From Desulfatibacillum aliphaticivorans DSM 15576 (GTDB lineage: Bacteria; Desulfobacterota; Desulfobacteria; Desulfobacterales; Desulfatibacillaceae), in contig NZ_KE386982.1 of the NCBI RefSeq assembly GCF_000429905.1, positions 18,305 through 82,304 on the forward strand: a stretch of DNA of 64,000 nt. Reading direction: 5' to 3'. Below the pieces are notes generated by a model, which was given only the letters and a program-made list of their open reading frames with translations, was not told the origin of the DNA and searched no databases. Positions 8,320-16,889 of this stretch are shown here, piece after piece (positions within the stretch are counted from its first letter, which is position 1; the number at the start of each line of letters is the position of its first letter). The position numbers and the translations under genes are program-made.

Positions 8320-9809
8320 TGCAAGGCCAGGACGCGACAACTCAGGAAGACGCAAAAAAAGCGCCCCCGGGAAACGGGAAAAACGGCGGGGCGGGGCGCG
8401 ATCCCGCCATGGAAAAGCTGGCTGAAAAGCTGCTCCAGACCAAAGAGTTCAAGGACATGACCGGCGCCCTTATGCCGGAGATCCTTAAAGCCTGGGCGGG
8501 CGACTCAGCCGTTCGAAAGATAATATCCAAGCAAATTGCCAAGACCATGGAAAAGGGATTCCTGGCGAAAGCCGGCGAAGACGCCCCCCAGGTCAAGCTC
8601 TTTGAGGATATGGAGTTTTCGGAAATACTCATGTCCAAGGTTCCCGCTCTGGTGAACACGGGCATTAAAGGGACGGGAGGCCTCAGCAAGGCCCTGGACA
8701 GCCTGCCTGACGAAAAAAAACAGGCTTATATGGCCCAGGCGCTCCAGGCCATCGACTCCGCCTCCATTGGGCAGACGCTGGCCACCCTTATCCGCATTGT
8801 CAACGAAGTCCACGAAACCAATCCCACATTCGTCTCCGAGCAGATTCAGACGCCCTTTCAAGCCTTGGTGGAAAACCTGGACTTCGCCGACCTGGAAGAC
8901 GTCATCAAGCATTCCCAGAACGACTTTGTGGGTATAGTGCGGGCCATTAACGAGGTTTTTGACCGGTATCCCTCCAAGGTGGTTTGCCTGTTGGGCCTGG
9001 TTCCGGCCACGTTCAACGTAACCGTCGCCATTCTTAACGAAGCCACGAGCCAGTTGGACAACATGCCTCCCGATCTGCTGACCGAAATCATTTTGTCCCT
9101 CATGGGGGATATCGACGGGGCGGCCGTGGGGCAGGCGGTTAATTACCTGCACGAGCTTTTACGCAAAATCCATACGGGCAGTTCCCTCCTGGGTCCTCCG
9201 GGGCATCCCCAGTTCACCCAGGAACTGACCAGCAAACTAAAAGAAATCGTAGCGGCCATTGACACGCAGGTCTGGTGGAAAGGCAGACAGGCGATTTCCG
9301 AAATCCGGGACGCCAAGGAAAACGCCAAGTACGCGCTGCTGCAGGAGCATCCGGACATGCTGATCCAGCAGTTGAAGGAATCTCCGGTGCTGCTGAACTC
9401 CCGGATTAAGGCGCTTTTGACCAATGTCTCCCTGCTGGAGGAAATGGACGATGAGGCGATAGCAGAAGCCGTGGCCGAGGGCGCGCTGCGCCTGGACATG
9501 CAGGACCTGGCCGAGGCTTTGAATCTCCACGCCCAGGTGGCCAACCGGATTCGCAAGGTCAAACCCGACCTTGCCATGAGCATCCTGGAGTCTTTCTCCT
9601 ATTCCGTGGACCTGGACGAGGTCGGCGAAACCGCCCAGTGGCTGGCCAGGGACCTGGCCGACTCCTTCAAGCCCCTGGTGCGCTCGGTTTTCCCGCCCCT
9701 TGTTCAAGGCGTGTGCGAATGCCTGGCCCCGGAAAACGACGAGCATCAGGAAGGCATAGACAACGCCCTGAACGCTTTGCGTGAACTTCTCAAACCCCAG
9801 GAGGCCTAA
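8319..9809 (+). CDS. Uncharacterised large helical protein in the reductase operon
   Basis: I do not recognise this 496-residue protein. It has no signal peptide, no clear membrane helices and no cysteine cluster. It looks all-helical, with leucine-rich amphipathic segments recurring about every 30-45 residues, as in helical solenoid repeats. The first 30 residues are polar and probably disordered. The ATG at 8319 follows GAGGAGG and overlaps the TetR stop by one base; the next gene starts 2 nt after its stop. Such tight coupling on both sides suggests it works with the reductase subunits, for instance as scaffold, assembly factor or electron-transfer partner. That role is inference only. Confidence 0.75.
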   Translation: MQGQDATTQEDAKKAPPGNGKNGGAGRDPAMEKLAEKLLQTKEFKDMTGALMPEILKAWAGDSAVRKIISKQIAKTMEKGFLAKAGEDAPQVKLFEDMEFSEILMSKVPALVNTGIKGTGGLSKALDSLPDEKKQAYMAQALQAIDSASIGQTLATLIRIVNEVHETNPTFVSEQIQTPFQALVENLDFADLEDVIKHSQNDFVGIVRAINEVFDRYPSKVVCLLGLVPATFNVTVAILNEATSQLDNMPPDLLTEIILSLMGDIDGAAVGQAVNYLHELLRKIHTGSSLLGPPGHPQFTQELTSKLKEIVAAIDTQVWWKGRQAISEIRDAKENAKYALLQEHPDMLIQQLKESPVLLNSRIKALLTNVSLLEEMDDEAIAEAVAEGALRLDMQDLAEALNLHAQVANRIRKVKPDLAMSILESFSYSVDLDEVGETAQWLARDLADSFKPLVRSVFPPLVQGVCECLAPENDEHQEGIDNALNALRELLKPQEA

Positions 9810-9811
9810 TC

Positions 9812-10972
9812 ATGAATCCCATTTTTGAAGAAGCCGCAGATCATGTGGACAACCAGGTCATCCGGGAGTGGAAGGCGCAGGGCAAAAAGGTCATAGGCCA
9901 CACGTGCAGCCACGTTCCCGAGGAAATCATATCAGCCGCGGGCATGATGCCCTATCGTCTGCGCGGCATCGAGTCGGAATCCACTTCCATCGGCGACACC
10001 TACTTCGGCCCGTTTATTTGCAGCTGCCCCAAGGCCATCCTGCAAAAGGCGGGGGAGGGCGCCTTTAATTTTCTGGACGGCGCGGTCATGGTGCAAAGCT
10101 GCGATTCCATGCGCCGCCTGGACGAATGCTGGCGCGCCGCCAACGAGGACTATCCCGGCATCCTGCCCGGCTTCTGGCATTATCTGGGCGTACCCCACAA
10201 GGCCGTGGACTATTCCCTCAAATGGTTTTCCGAAGAAATCGAAATGTTCAAAAAGCATATCGAGGAGCATTTCAATGTAACCATTACGGAGGATAATCTT
10301 AGAAAAGCCATCGCCCTTTATAACGAAACCCGGGACCTGTTGAAGGAACTGGACGAAGTAAGGGGCATGGAAAACACGCCCGTCTCGGGTCAGGAGGCCA
10401 TGAACATCATCCTGGCTGGCACCGCCCTGCCCAAGGAAATGTACAATCCCCTGCTTCGGGAGGCCCTGGACGAGTTAAAGGCCCGTCCGGCCCACCACGG
10501 CGGCAAGAAACGCATTCTCCTGGGAGGAAGCGTGGTGGACGACCAATCCCTTATTTCCGTGATCGAGGCGGAGGGGGCCGTGGTCGTGGCTGACACGGTT
10601 TGCTTCGGATCCCGGTCTTTTGAAGGCATGGTCCCCGAGGACAGCCCCACCATGCTCACCATTGCAAGCAGGTATCTCCACCACCAGTTCTGTCCCAGAA
10701 TGTTCGGGCATTACAAGGACCGCATGGCCCTGATCAAGCAGAAGATGGAACTGGCCAAGGTGGACGGCGTCATTCTCCAGAACATCCGCTTTTGCGACCT
10801 TCACGGTTCGGAAAACGGGCTGTTCGAGGCGGAGCTGGAGTCCATGGGGGTTCCCGCCATTCGGCTGGAAAGGGAGTACGGGGCCATGGCCGATGAAGGC
10901 CGCCTTCGCATGAGGATAGGCGCTTTCCTGGAAAGCATCCCTGAAAGAAGAACGGAAAAGCCTGCTGCATAG
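9812..10972 (+). CDS. 2-hydroxyacyl-CoA dehydratase / benzoyl-CoA reductase family subunit (BcrC/HgdB-like)
   Basis: A 386-residue member of PF06050, the family that binds a [4Fe-4S] cluster and receives low-potential electrons from an activase for reductive or dehydrating chemistry on CoA esters. Conserved cysteines occur in the N-terminal half (THTCSHVPEE, FICSCPKA, VQSCDSMRR) and others further on (RFCDLHGSENG). Its length matches the smaller catalytic subunit of class I benzoyl-CoA reductases. It is the first of three such subunits in a row, followed by two activases. The substrate cannot be read from sequence; an aryl-CoA is likely because two activase chains are present. Confidence 0.85.
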   Translation: MNPIFEEAADHVDNQVIREWKAQGKKVIGHTCSHVPEEIISAAGMMPYRLRGIESESTSIGDTYFGPFICSCPKAILQKAGEGAFNFLDGAVMVQSCDSMRRLDECWRAANEDYPGILPGFWHYLGVPHKAVDYSLKWFSEEIEMFKKHIEEHFNVTITEDNLRKAIALYNETRDLLKELDEVRGMENTPVSGQEAMNIILAGTALPKEMYNPLLREALDELKARPAHHGGKKRILLGGSVVDDQSLISVIEAEGAVVVADTVCFGSRSFEGMVPEDSPTMLTIASRYLHHQFCPRMFGHYKDRMALIKQKMELAKVDGVILQNIRFCDLHGSENGLFEAELESMGVPAIRLEREYGAMADEGRLRMRIGAFLESIPERRTEKPAA

Positions 10973-10994
10973 CAGTGGAAGGATATAGTCAGCC

Positions 10995-12386
10995 ATGAGG
11001 AAGGAATACACGGAATATCCCTTTGACTGGGCGCTCCACAGCCTGTTTACGAACGCCGCCAAAGCCATTAACGGCACTCCCAAGGAGTATGACCGCATCA
11101 TGTCCCGCATCGGAGACATGAAGGAGCTGGCGGACTTCGTGTTCGGCCATGGCGATCCCGGGGCCTTGTTCATGAAGGGATTCTCGCAATACACCGAGGC
11201 CATCACCACGGCTCACGCCAAGGGAAGAAAGCTGGCCTTCACCACATTTTGCCAGTCTCCGGCCATTTTCTGGGCCATGGACATTGTGCCCATCGTCCTG
11301 GAGCCCATGACGGTCCTGGGCAACCTGGTGAGAAAGGGCGGCACCGCCGAGTTTATGGATTTTTGCGTGGAGGCGGGGTTTACGGAAACCTCCTGCTCCT
11401 CCCAGCGCGGCGCCCTGGGCGCTTATTTGAAAGGCCTGGCCGAAAAGCCGGATTTCGTCGCCATAGACACCGGAGGAATTTGCGACACCAACGCCAATTC
11501 GTTCACCTTCGCCGCCAGCTACCTGGACATCCCGTTTTATCAGATCAACTATCCGCCCACGCTTACGGATCAGCGGGCCGCGGACTATCATCGCGCGGAT
11601 TACCGGAACTTCATCAAGTTCCTGGAGGCGCAGACCGGCAATAAACTGGACGAGGACAAGCTGCGGGCGGTCATGCAGGAAATCGAAGTGCAGGACGACC
11701 TCATCTGCGAAATTCAGGAGCTGCAGCGTCTGAAGCCCAACCCGGTTCCTGTCATCTTCAACCTGTTCATATACGCCCTGCGCTTTACCATGGCGGGCAT
11801 GGAGCCGTGCACCACCATGCTGAGAGCCTGCCTGGAAGCGGCCAAGAAAAACGCCGCCAAAGGCGTTTCCGGCCTAAGCTCCCGGGATGAAAAAACCCGG
11901 GCCTTGTTTGTGTACATCGACCATTACGCCACCAACATCCCTTTGTGGACCTTCATGGACCAAATGGGCATCGCCCATCTGGGCTGCATCCTGACCAAGT
12001 ATTATCAGGACAAGGTGTTCTACTCCAATGGAGACGGATACCACCTGGACACGGCGGACCTGGACTCCATGATCGATGCGCTGGCCGAACAGAACTCCAG
12101 GCTGCCCATGGTCAAGCAAATCCGGGGGCCCTACGACGCCCCGGACATGTGGCTGGAAGAAGCCATGTACCTGAAAGACAGCATGAACGCCGACTTTGCC
12201 GTCTATTCAGGCACGCCCGGGTGCCGCAACACCTGGGGCATGCTCAAGCTCTTGGCCAAAAAACTGGAAGACGCCGGACTTCCCACCCTGATCATCAACG
12301 CGGACGCGTTTGACGAGCGAGTGGAATCCTGGGAAGCCACCCGGCATCGTTTTGAGGAGTTTTTGGAGTTGCGCCGACTGATTTAA
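10995..12386 (+). CDS. Benzoyl-CoA reductase / 2-hydroxyacyl-CoA dehydratase family subunit (BcrB/BzdO-like), copy 1
   Basis: A 463-residue member of PF06050. Cluster-ligand candidates are in TTFCQSP, TETSCSSQRG and GGICDTN, and the C-terminal GTPGCRNTWGM motif is conserved in both copies here. Its size fits the larger catalytic subunit of class I reductases. It is clearly a paralogue of the next gene: the two align along their whole length with long identical stretches such as KQIRGPYDAPDMWL. It lies 22 nt after the previous subunit. Confidence 0.85.
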   Translation: MRKEYTEYPFDWALHSLFTNAAKAINGTPKEYDRIMSRIGDMKELADFVFGHGDPGALFMKGFSQYTEAITTAHAKGRKLAFTTFCQSPAIFWAMDIVPIVLEPMTVLGNLVRKGGTAEFMDFCVEAGFTETSCSSQRGALGAYLKGLAEKPDFVAIDTGGICDTNANSFTFAASYLDIPFYQINYPPTLTDQRAADYHRADYRNFIKFLEAQTGNKLDEDKLRAVMQEIEVQDDLICEIQELQRLKPNPVPVIFNLFIYALRFTMAGMEPCTTMLRACLEAAKKNAAKGVSGLSSRDEKTRALFVYIDHYATNIPLWTFMDQMGIAHLGCILTKYYQDKVFYSNGDGYHLDTADLDSMIDALAEQNSRLPMVKQIRGPYDAPDMWLEEAMYLKDSMNADFAVYSGTPGCRNTWGMLKLLAKKLEDAGLPTLIINADAFDERVESWEATRHRFEEFLELRRLI

Positions 12387-12417
12387 CTACCCCTGGCAGT
12401 AGTAAGAGGAGATCTCC

Positions 12418-13815
12418 ATGAGACAAGCCTTGTTAGAGTATGACTACGATTGGAATATGCAGCGGGTTTTTGATCAGGGCTCTCGTTCCCTGGACGGAAC
12501 GAGAAAGGAATTTGAAAGGGCCAGATCGCGGTTTCCCACCATGGGGACCGTTATGGATCTTTTTTATCAATACGAGGACGTGGGCAGGGCCATGACCAAA
12601 GGGGCGGCCAAATACATTTCCAATATCGTCACTGCACGCCAGGATGGACGCAAGGTGGCGCTGACCACCTTCTGCATGTCTCCGGCCCTGTGCTACGCCA
12701 TGGACGTGGTGCCGCTGCTCATCGAGCCCATTACGGCCGTGGGCAACCTGTCCCGCAAGTACGGCATGGGCGAGTTTATGGACTATTGCCTGGAAATAGG
12801 CTTCGCCGAAACCGCCTGTTCGGCCCAGCGGGGCGCCATGGGCGCCTACCTGGGCGGGGCCGCCCAAAAGCCGGATTTTGTCCTGTGCAACATGAGCGGC
12901 ATTTGCGACACCAACACCAGCGCCTTTGCATTCGCCGCCGAAGCCCTGGATCTTCCCTTATTCCAGTGCAACTTTCCGCCTCAAATGCGGGGGGAGCGGG
13001 CTGACGCCTATCATCGGGCCGATTACCGGGCCATGATCGATTTCATGGCCGAGCAGACGGGCAAGCCCCTGGACTCGGCAAAGCTCCGGGGCGTTTTGGA
13101 GGAAATTCAGAAGCAGGACGAACTCATCGTGGAAATGCAGGATTATCAGCGTATGATTCCCAGCCCCATCCCGACAACGTTCAACCTGTTCATGTATCTG
13201 CTGAGGTTTTTGTTCGGCGGCACGGAGGACGGCACTAAAACCCTGGAGGAAATGCTCAAGGTAATCCGTAAGAATGTCAAGGAGGGGAAGCCCGGAAACA
13301 GATTCGGCGAGGAAAAAGCCAGGGCCTTGTTCGTCTACACGGACCATTACGGCGGAGGGCTGCCTTTGTGGAATTTCCTGGACAGCCGGGGAATCACCCA
13401 TCTGGGCTGCATTGCGGACCGTTTTTACCAACAGGCGGCGCCTTATGTGAAGGACGGCGAGGGATACACCGTGGACGCCGCAGACCTGGATTCCATGATC
13501 GACACCATGGCCGCCTTGAACTGCCGCATGCCCATGGTCAAGCAGATCCGGGGACCGTACGACGCACCGGACATGTGGCTGGATGAAATCCGGGCTCAGC
13601 GTGAACTCTACAATCCCGATTTCGCCGTGTACATGGGCACCCCCGGATGCCGCAACACCTGGGGCATGGTCAAGCTGCTGGCCAAGCAATTGGAAAAGGA
13701 AGGCCTGCCCACCCTGATTATTAATGCGGACGTGTTCGACGAAAGGGTGGAGTCATGGAGCATGACCCAAGCCCGATTTGAAGAATTTTTGGATGTCAGG
13801 AGGATTGGCATATGA
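12418..13815 (+). CDS. Benzoyl-CoA reductase / 2-hydroxyacyl-CoA dehydratase family subunit (BcrB/BzdO-like), copy 2
   Basis: A 465-residue paralogue of the gene before it. The cysteines in TTFCMSP, ETACSAQRG, SGICDTN and GTPGCRNTWGM are in the same places, so both copies probably hold a cluster. A class I reductase normally has one subunit of this size plus one of the shorter kind; here there are two. They may form alternative dimers or one three-part complex. The stop overlaps the start of the first activase (ATGA), and a GAGGAG ribosome site precedes the ATG. Confidence 0.85.
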   Translation: MRQALLEYDYDWNMQRVFDQGSRSLDGTRKEFERARSRFPTMGTVMDLFYQYEDVGRAMTKGAAKYISNIVTARQDGRKVALTTFCMSPALCYAMDVVPLLIEPITAVGNLSRKYGMGEFMDYCLEIGFAETACSAQRGAMGAYLGGAAQKPDFVLCNMSGICDTNTSAFAFAAEALDLPLFQCNFPPQMRGERADAYHRADYRAMIDFMAEQTGKPLDSAKLRGVLEEIQKQDELIVEMQDYQRMIPSPIPTTFNLFMYLLRFLFGGTEDGTKTLEEMLKVIRKNVKEGKPGNRFGEEKARALFVYTDHYGGGLPLWNFLDSRGITHLGCIADRFYQQAAPYVKDGEGYTVDAADLDSMIDTMAALNCRMPMVKQIRGPYDAPDMWLDEIRAQRELYNPDFAVYMGTPGCRNTWGMVKLLAKQLEKEGLPTLIINADVFDERVESWSMTQARFEEFLDVRRIGI

Positions 13816-14600
13816 TAACTGCAGGTTGCGACGTAGGCTCCTTAACCTCCAAAGCCGTGGTCATCCGGGACGGCAGAATAATTGGCTCCGCCATTATTCG
13901 TTCAAGCTCCCGGCCCGAAATTTCGGCCCAAAAGGTTATGGATGAAGCCCTTGAAAAAGCGAAAATCTCCCAGTCCGACGTTGAGTATTGCGTGGGCACG
14001 GGATACGGCAGGGACAACATTCCCTTTGTGGACCTGGCCAGGTCGGAAATCGCCTGCCACGCCCGGGGAGCGGTCTGGCTGGCGCCCGCCACCAAAACCA
14101 TTATCGACATCGGCGGCCAGGACTGCAAGGCCATCCGCCTGGACAAGAACGGCCGGGTGGAGAAGTTTTTGACCAACGATAAATGCGCCGCAGGCACGGG
14201 ACGATTCCTGGAGGTCATGGCCAAGCTGCTGGGCGTTTCCGTGGATGATCTGGGCAAGATGTCCAAAAAATCCCGCGAGCCCGTCACCCTGGCCTCCACC
14301 TGCACGGTATGGGCCCAGGCCGACGTGATCCAGTACGTCAATTCAGGCATTCCCTTGGAGGACGTGGGGGCCGGCGTGAACAACGCCATGGCCGGCCGGG
14401 TGGCTACTCTGGCCAACGCCGTCCACGCCCAGCGCGAAGTGGCCATGACCGGCGGAGTGGCAAAAAACGCCGGCGTGGTCAAAGCCCTGGAAAAGCTCAT
14501 CGGCCACAAAGTGACCATCATCAGAAAAGCGGACCCCCAACTGGCGGGGGCTATCGGCGCGGCTGTGCTGGCAAGCGACGTGAAAGAGGGGAGGGCGTAA
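13812..14600 (+). CDS. ATP-dependent activase, ASKHA family (BcrA/BzdP-like)
   Basis: A 262-residue BadF/BadG/BcrA/BcrD-type protein. The nucleotide-binding motifs are GCDVGSLTSKAVV at the N terminus, IDIGGQD near residue 98 and a final GGVAKNAGVV. The cluster-binding cysteines are in NDKCAAGTGRF and ASTCTVWAQ; a homodimer or heterodimer shares one [4Fe-4S] cluster. ATP hydrolysis drives an electron from ferredoxin to the dehydratase-type subunits. It overlaps the upstream gene by 4 nt. It is compact like the HgdC and Bzd types. Confidence 0.9.
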   Translation: MITAGCDVGSLTSKAVVIRDGRIIGSAIIRSSSRPEISAQKVMDEALEKAKISQSDVEYCVGTGYGRDNIPFVDLARSEIACHARGAVWLAPATKTIIDIGGQDCKAIRLDKNGRVEKFLTNDKCAAGTGRFLEVMAKLLGVSVDDLGKMSKKSREPVTLASTCTVWAQADVIQYVNSGIPLEDVGAGVNNAMAGRVATLANAVHAQREVAMTGGVAKNAGVVKALEKLIGHKVTIIRKADPQLAGAIGAAVLASDVKEGRA

Positions 14601-14601
14601 C

Positions 14602-15393
14602 ATGATCGTAGCAGGTGTGGATGTGGGATCCCTCACGGCCAAGGCCGTGATCATGAAGGATAATGAAATTATAGCCAGCGCCGTCTTGCGGGCCAATCCT
14701 TCCCCAAGCCAGTCGGCCAGGGAGGTCATGGACATGGCTCTCGCCCAGGCCGGGCTCAGCCAGGGGGACATTGAATTCACCGTGGGCACGGGCTACGGCA
14801 GAAAGCAGATCGACTTTGTGAACCTGGTGGAGTCGGAAATCGCCTGTCACGCCCGGGGCGCGGTTTGGAACATGCCGTCCGTGCGCAGCATCATCGACAT
14901 CGGAGGCCAGGACGCCAAGGCCGCCCGAATCGACGAAAACGGCAATGTGGAGCGCTACGGCTACAACGACAAATGCGCCTCAGGCACGGGACGCTTCCTG
15001 GAAGTCATGGCCGAAGCCCTGGACGTCCCCATGGAGGACATGGGCGACCTGGACCTCCAGGCGAAAGAGGACCTCTCCATCTCCAACCAGTGCGTGGTCT
15101 TCGCCGAAACCGAGGTCATCAGCCTGGTCAACAAAGGCTACGAAGTCCCGGATATCGCCAAGGCCCTGCACAAGGCCATGGCCGGCCGGGTGGCGGCCCT
15201 GGCCAAAAGCATCGGCGTGGAAGAGGATATCGCCTTCACCGGCGGCGTGGCCAAGAACAAAGGCCTGGCCCGGGCCCTGGCCAATGCCCTGAATATGGAT
15301 CTGAAATTTTTGGATACCGATCCCCAGACCAACGGCGCCCTGGGCGCCGCCCTCATGGCCTCCCAGGTCATGGCAGAGAAAAAATCCGCCTGA
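14602..15393 (+). CDS. ATP-dependent activase, ASKHA family (BcrD/BzdQ-like)
   Basis: A 263-residue paralogue of the preceding activase. It carries GVDVGSLTAKAVI, IDIGGQDAKAAR, NDKCASGTGRF and NQCVVFAETE, so the ATP site and both cluster cysteines are kept. Two different activase chains are usual in benzoyl-CoA reductases, whereas 2-hydroxyglutaryl-CoA type dehydratases use a homodimer. This favours a reductase over a dehydratase for the operon. It starts one base after the previous stop and is the last gene before a strong hairpin at 15424-15470. Confidence 0.9.
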   Translation: MIVAGVDVGSLTAKAVIMKDNEIIASAVLRANPSPSQSAREVMDMALAQAGLSQGDIEFTVGTGYGRKQIDFVNLVESEIACHARGAVWNMPSVRSIIDIGGQDAKAARIDENGNVERYGYNDKCASGTGRFLEVMAEALDVPMEDMGDLDLQAKEDLSISNQCVVFAETEVISLVNKGYEVPDIAKALHKAMAGRVAALAKSIGVEEDIAFTGGVAKNKGLARALANALNMDLKFLDTDPQTNGALGAALMASQVMAEKKSA

Positions 15394-15423
15394 CCCAACG
15401 GACGGAAAGACCCTAATAAAAAG

Positions 15424-15470
15424 CCGCCGGAGGCGCATTGCAGAGCTGCAAAACTGCGCGCCTCCGGCGG
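15424..15470. terminator. Strong inverted repeat after the reductase operon
   Basis: A 13-bp perfect stem (CCGCCGGAGGCGC and its complement) with a 21-nt loop, 30 nt after the last activase stop. It lies between converging genes and could end transcription from both sides. It has no long T run, so it may be a repeat-type element instead. Confidence 0.5.
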
Positions 15471-15500
15471 TGTATTTTCAACTACGGAAAAGATTTTTTT

Positions 15501-15548
15501 GCCTCCGGCGGCCAACTTTTGAAAAAGTTGGATCAAAACTTTTTGGAT
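15501..15548. repeat. Dispersed intergenic repeat (GCCTCCGGCGGC ... AACTTTT ... GATCAAAACTTTT)
   Basis: The block GCCTCCGGCGGC followed by an AACTTTT/AAAAGTT hairpin and GATCAAAACTTTTT also appears, in the other orientation, at about 25824-25874, and a diverged form at 56605-56652. These are non-coding and look like members of a genome-wide short repeat family. Confidence 0.55.
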
Positions 15549-15608
15549 GGCGCTGCGCGCGAGTCATGTCATAACTTATTTAAAACATTCCCCTGCAACC
15601 CTTTGTTT

Positions 15609-16337
15609 TTAAGAGGATGTGGGCTCCTGGGAGGGCTCTTCCTGTTTTTTGGTGAGCATGAAGTATTTCTCCCGGACCTGCTTTCTGTAGGTGTGGTAGA
15701 AAAAAAGGCTCATGACCTCGATGAACTCGCGGCATTCCTCGGTGTGCTCGGGGTTGGAGAATTTTTCCAGGTTGGCGGCCATGTAGCGGTTGTCGTTGGA
15801 CATGATGAAGTCCCGGACAAAGTCTGCCACGATTTTCAGGTCTTGAGGGTCGTATCCGTGTTGGGGCCCGAAGCCCAGGTCGTCCATGTCGGAGATGAGG
15901 CGGGCGATATTCAGGTCATCGTGGGAGTATACCAACTCCTCTCCCTCCTTTTTGGGGCTCACCACCCCCCATTCCTCCATTTTGGCCAGCCATTTGGGGC
16001 TCATTCCCGAGGCTTTGATAAAGCGCTCCCTGCCGCGGATTTCAATGTTGACCAGTTGATCCATGGGCCGGAAGTACTTGGCCCGCCGGTCCACCATGGC
16101 CTGGTCCAGGGGGGACTGGCTTTTGCGGTTTTTCAGGATTTTTTTGATTTCCGGGATAGGGAGGAAAAAGTTGTCCCTCAGGTCCTTGATGAGCAAAAGC
16201 TGATCCAGGTGGGCCTGGGTGTATTCCGCATTGTTCACGCCGCTTTTCCGGGGTTTCCGGAGCAGGCCTTCCCGCATGTAAAAGTGGATGGTCTGTTTGG
16301 GGACCCCGGTCATTTTCACCAGATGGCCGATTTTCAT
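15609..16337 (-). CDS. MerR-family transcriptional regulator
   Basis: A 242-residue protein with an N-terminal MerR helix-turn-helix (residues 1-70, MKIGHLVKMTGVPKQTIHFY). The remainder is a long helical part without the usual metal-binding cysteines, suggesting an organic ligand. It converges on the reductase operon and diverges from the ABC importer genes, so it may control the importer. I chose the ATG at 16337 because the promoter found at 16400-16428 would leave almost no leader for an ATG at 16388. Confidence 0.85.
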   Translation of the reverse strand: MKIGHLVKMTGVPKQTIHFYMREGLLRKPRKSGVNNAEYTQAHLDQLLLIKDLRDNFFLPIPEIKKILKNRKSQSPLDQAMVDRRAKYFRPMDQLVNIEIRGRERFIKASGMSPKWLAKMEEWGVVSPKKEGEELVYSHDDLNIARLISDMDDLGFGPQHGYDPQDLKIVADFVRDFIMSNDNRYMAANLEKFSNPEHTEECREFIEVMSLFFYHTYRKQVREKYFMLTKKQEEPSQEPTSS

Positions 16338-16399
16338 AGCGTTGTCCGGGTGGTCAAGGGTTTTTTGTTGTTGGAAAAATCCTGTCATTCGTGCGGGTT

Positions 16400-16428
16400 A
16401 GTTTAATCCTAATAGTTATGCTTGTCAA
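16400..16428 (-). promoter_or_regulatory. Sigma70-type promoter for the MerR gene
   Basis: On the minus strand TTGACA (16423-16428) and TAAACT (16400-16405) are 17 nt apart, with an AT-rich spacer. Confidence 0.5.
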
Positions 16429-16446
16429 GGGCTATATTAAATTCCA

Positions 16447-16475
16447 TTGACAAAACATTTTGATATATTTACGAT
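16447..16475 (+). promoter_or_regulatory. Sigma70-type promoter facing the ABC importer operon
   Basis: TTGACA (16447-16452) and TACGAT (16470-16475) are 17 nt apart. The first importer gene begins 415 nt further on, which implies a long leader if this promoter is used. Confidence 0.45.
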
Positions 16476-16889
16476 TAAACCATATAGCGTCATATACGCT
16501 TTACGTATGGTGCACTGTATGCTATACGGTTCTCGGCGGCGCGCATAAAGGGCCCGAGGCCAGGCGCTAAAGCCAAAGCAGGGCGCCGCCCTTAAAACCA
16601 AAAAACAAATAAAAACGAATCAGGCTGTTCCGGCCGGCTCGCTCAAGGGGGAAATCATGCTTCAACAAAATCAGCAGACGACGCAGGCTGCGCTTTTGTG
16701 TGCAACACTGTTCTCCTGTGTGCGCGTCCAAGCCGGTTCGGGGCCGAACGCCTAAGCGTTCGACGCCGCAATGAAATCCCGCCCGGGGCCGCAAGGGGGG
16801 CCGGGGGCTGGAAGAGAGAGGATGAAAAACGCGCGCCTCCATGGGGAGGCCGCAATCAAGACAACGCATTAGTAAAAAGGAGAACGTGA

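Larger units (their letters stand above)
16338..16889. other. Divergent regulatory region and long leader before the ABC importer
   Basis: This 550-nt gap is AT-rich near the MerR gene and holds two opposed promoters (16400-16428 and 16447-16475). Between them and the importer lie an AGCGT/ACGCT inverted repeat near 16486 and GAACGC/GCGTTC hairpins near 16745-16765. No gene or known riboswitch is recognised in the roughly 400-nt leader. Confidence 0.5.

Noticed and set aside
16476..16889. Small gene or known structured RNA in the long leader of the importer
   Set aside because: Short frames here lack ribosome sites and family motifs, and I recognise no riboswitch core.
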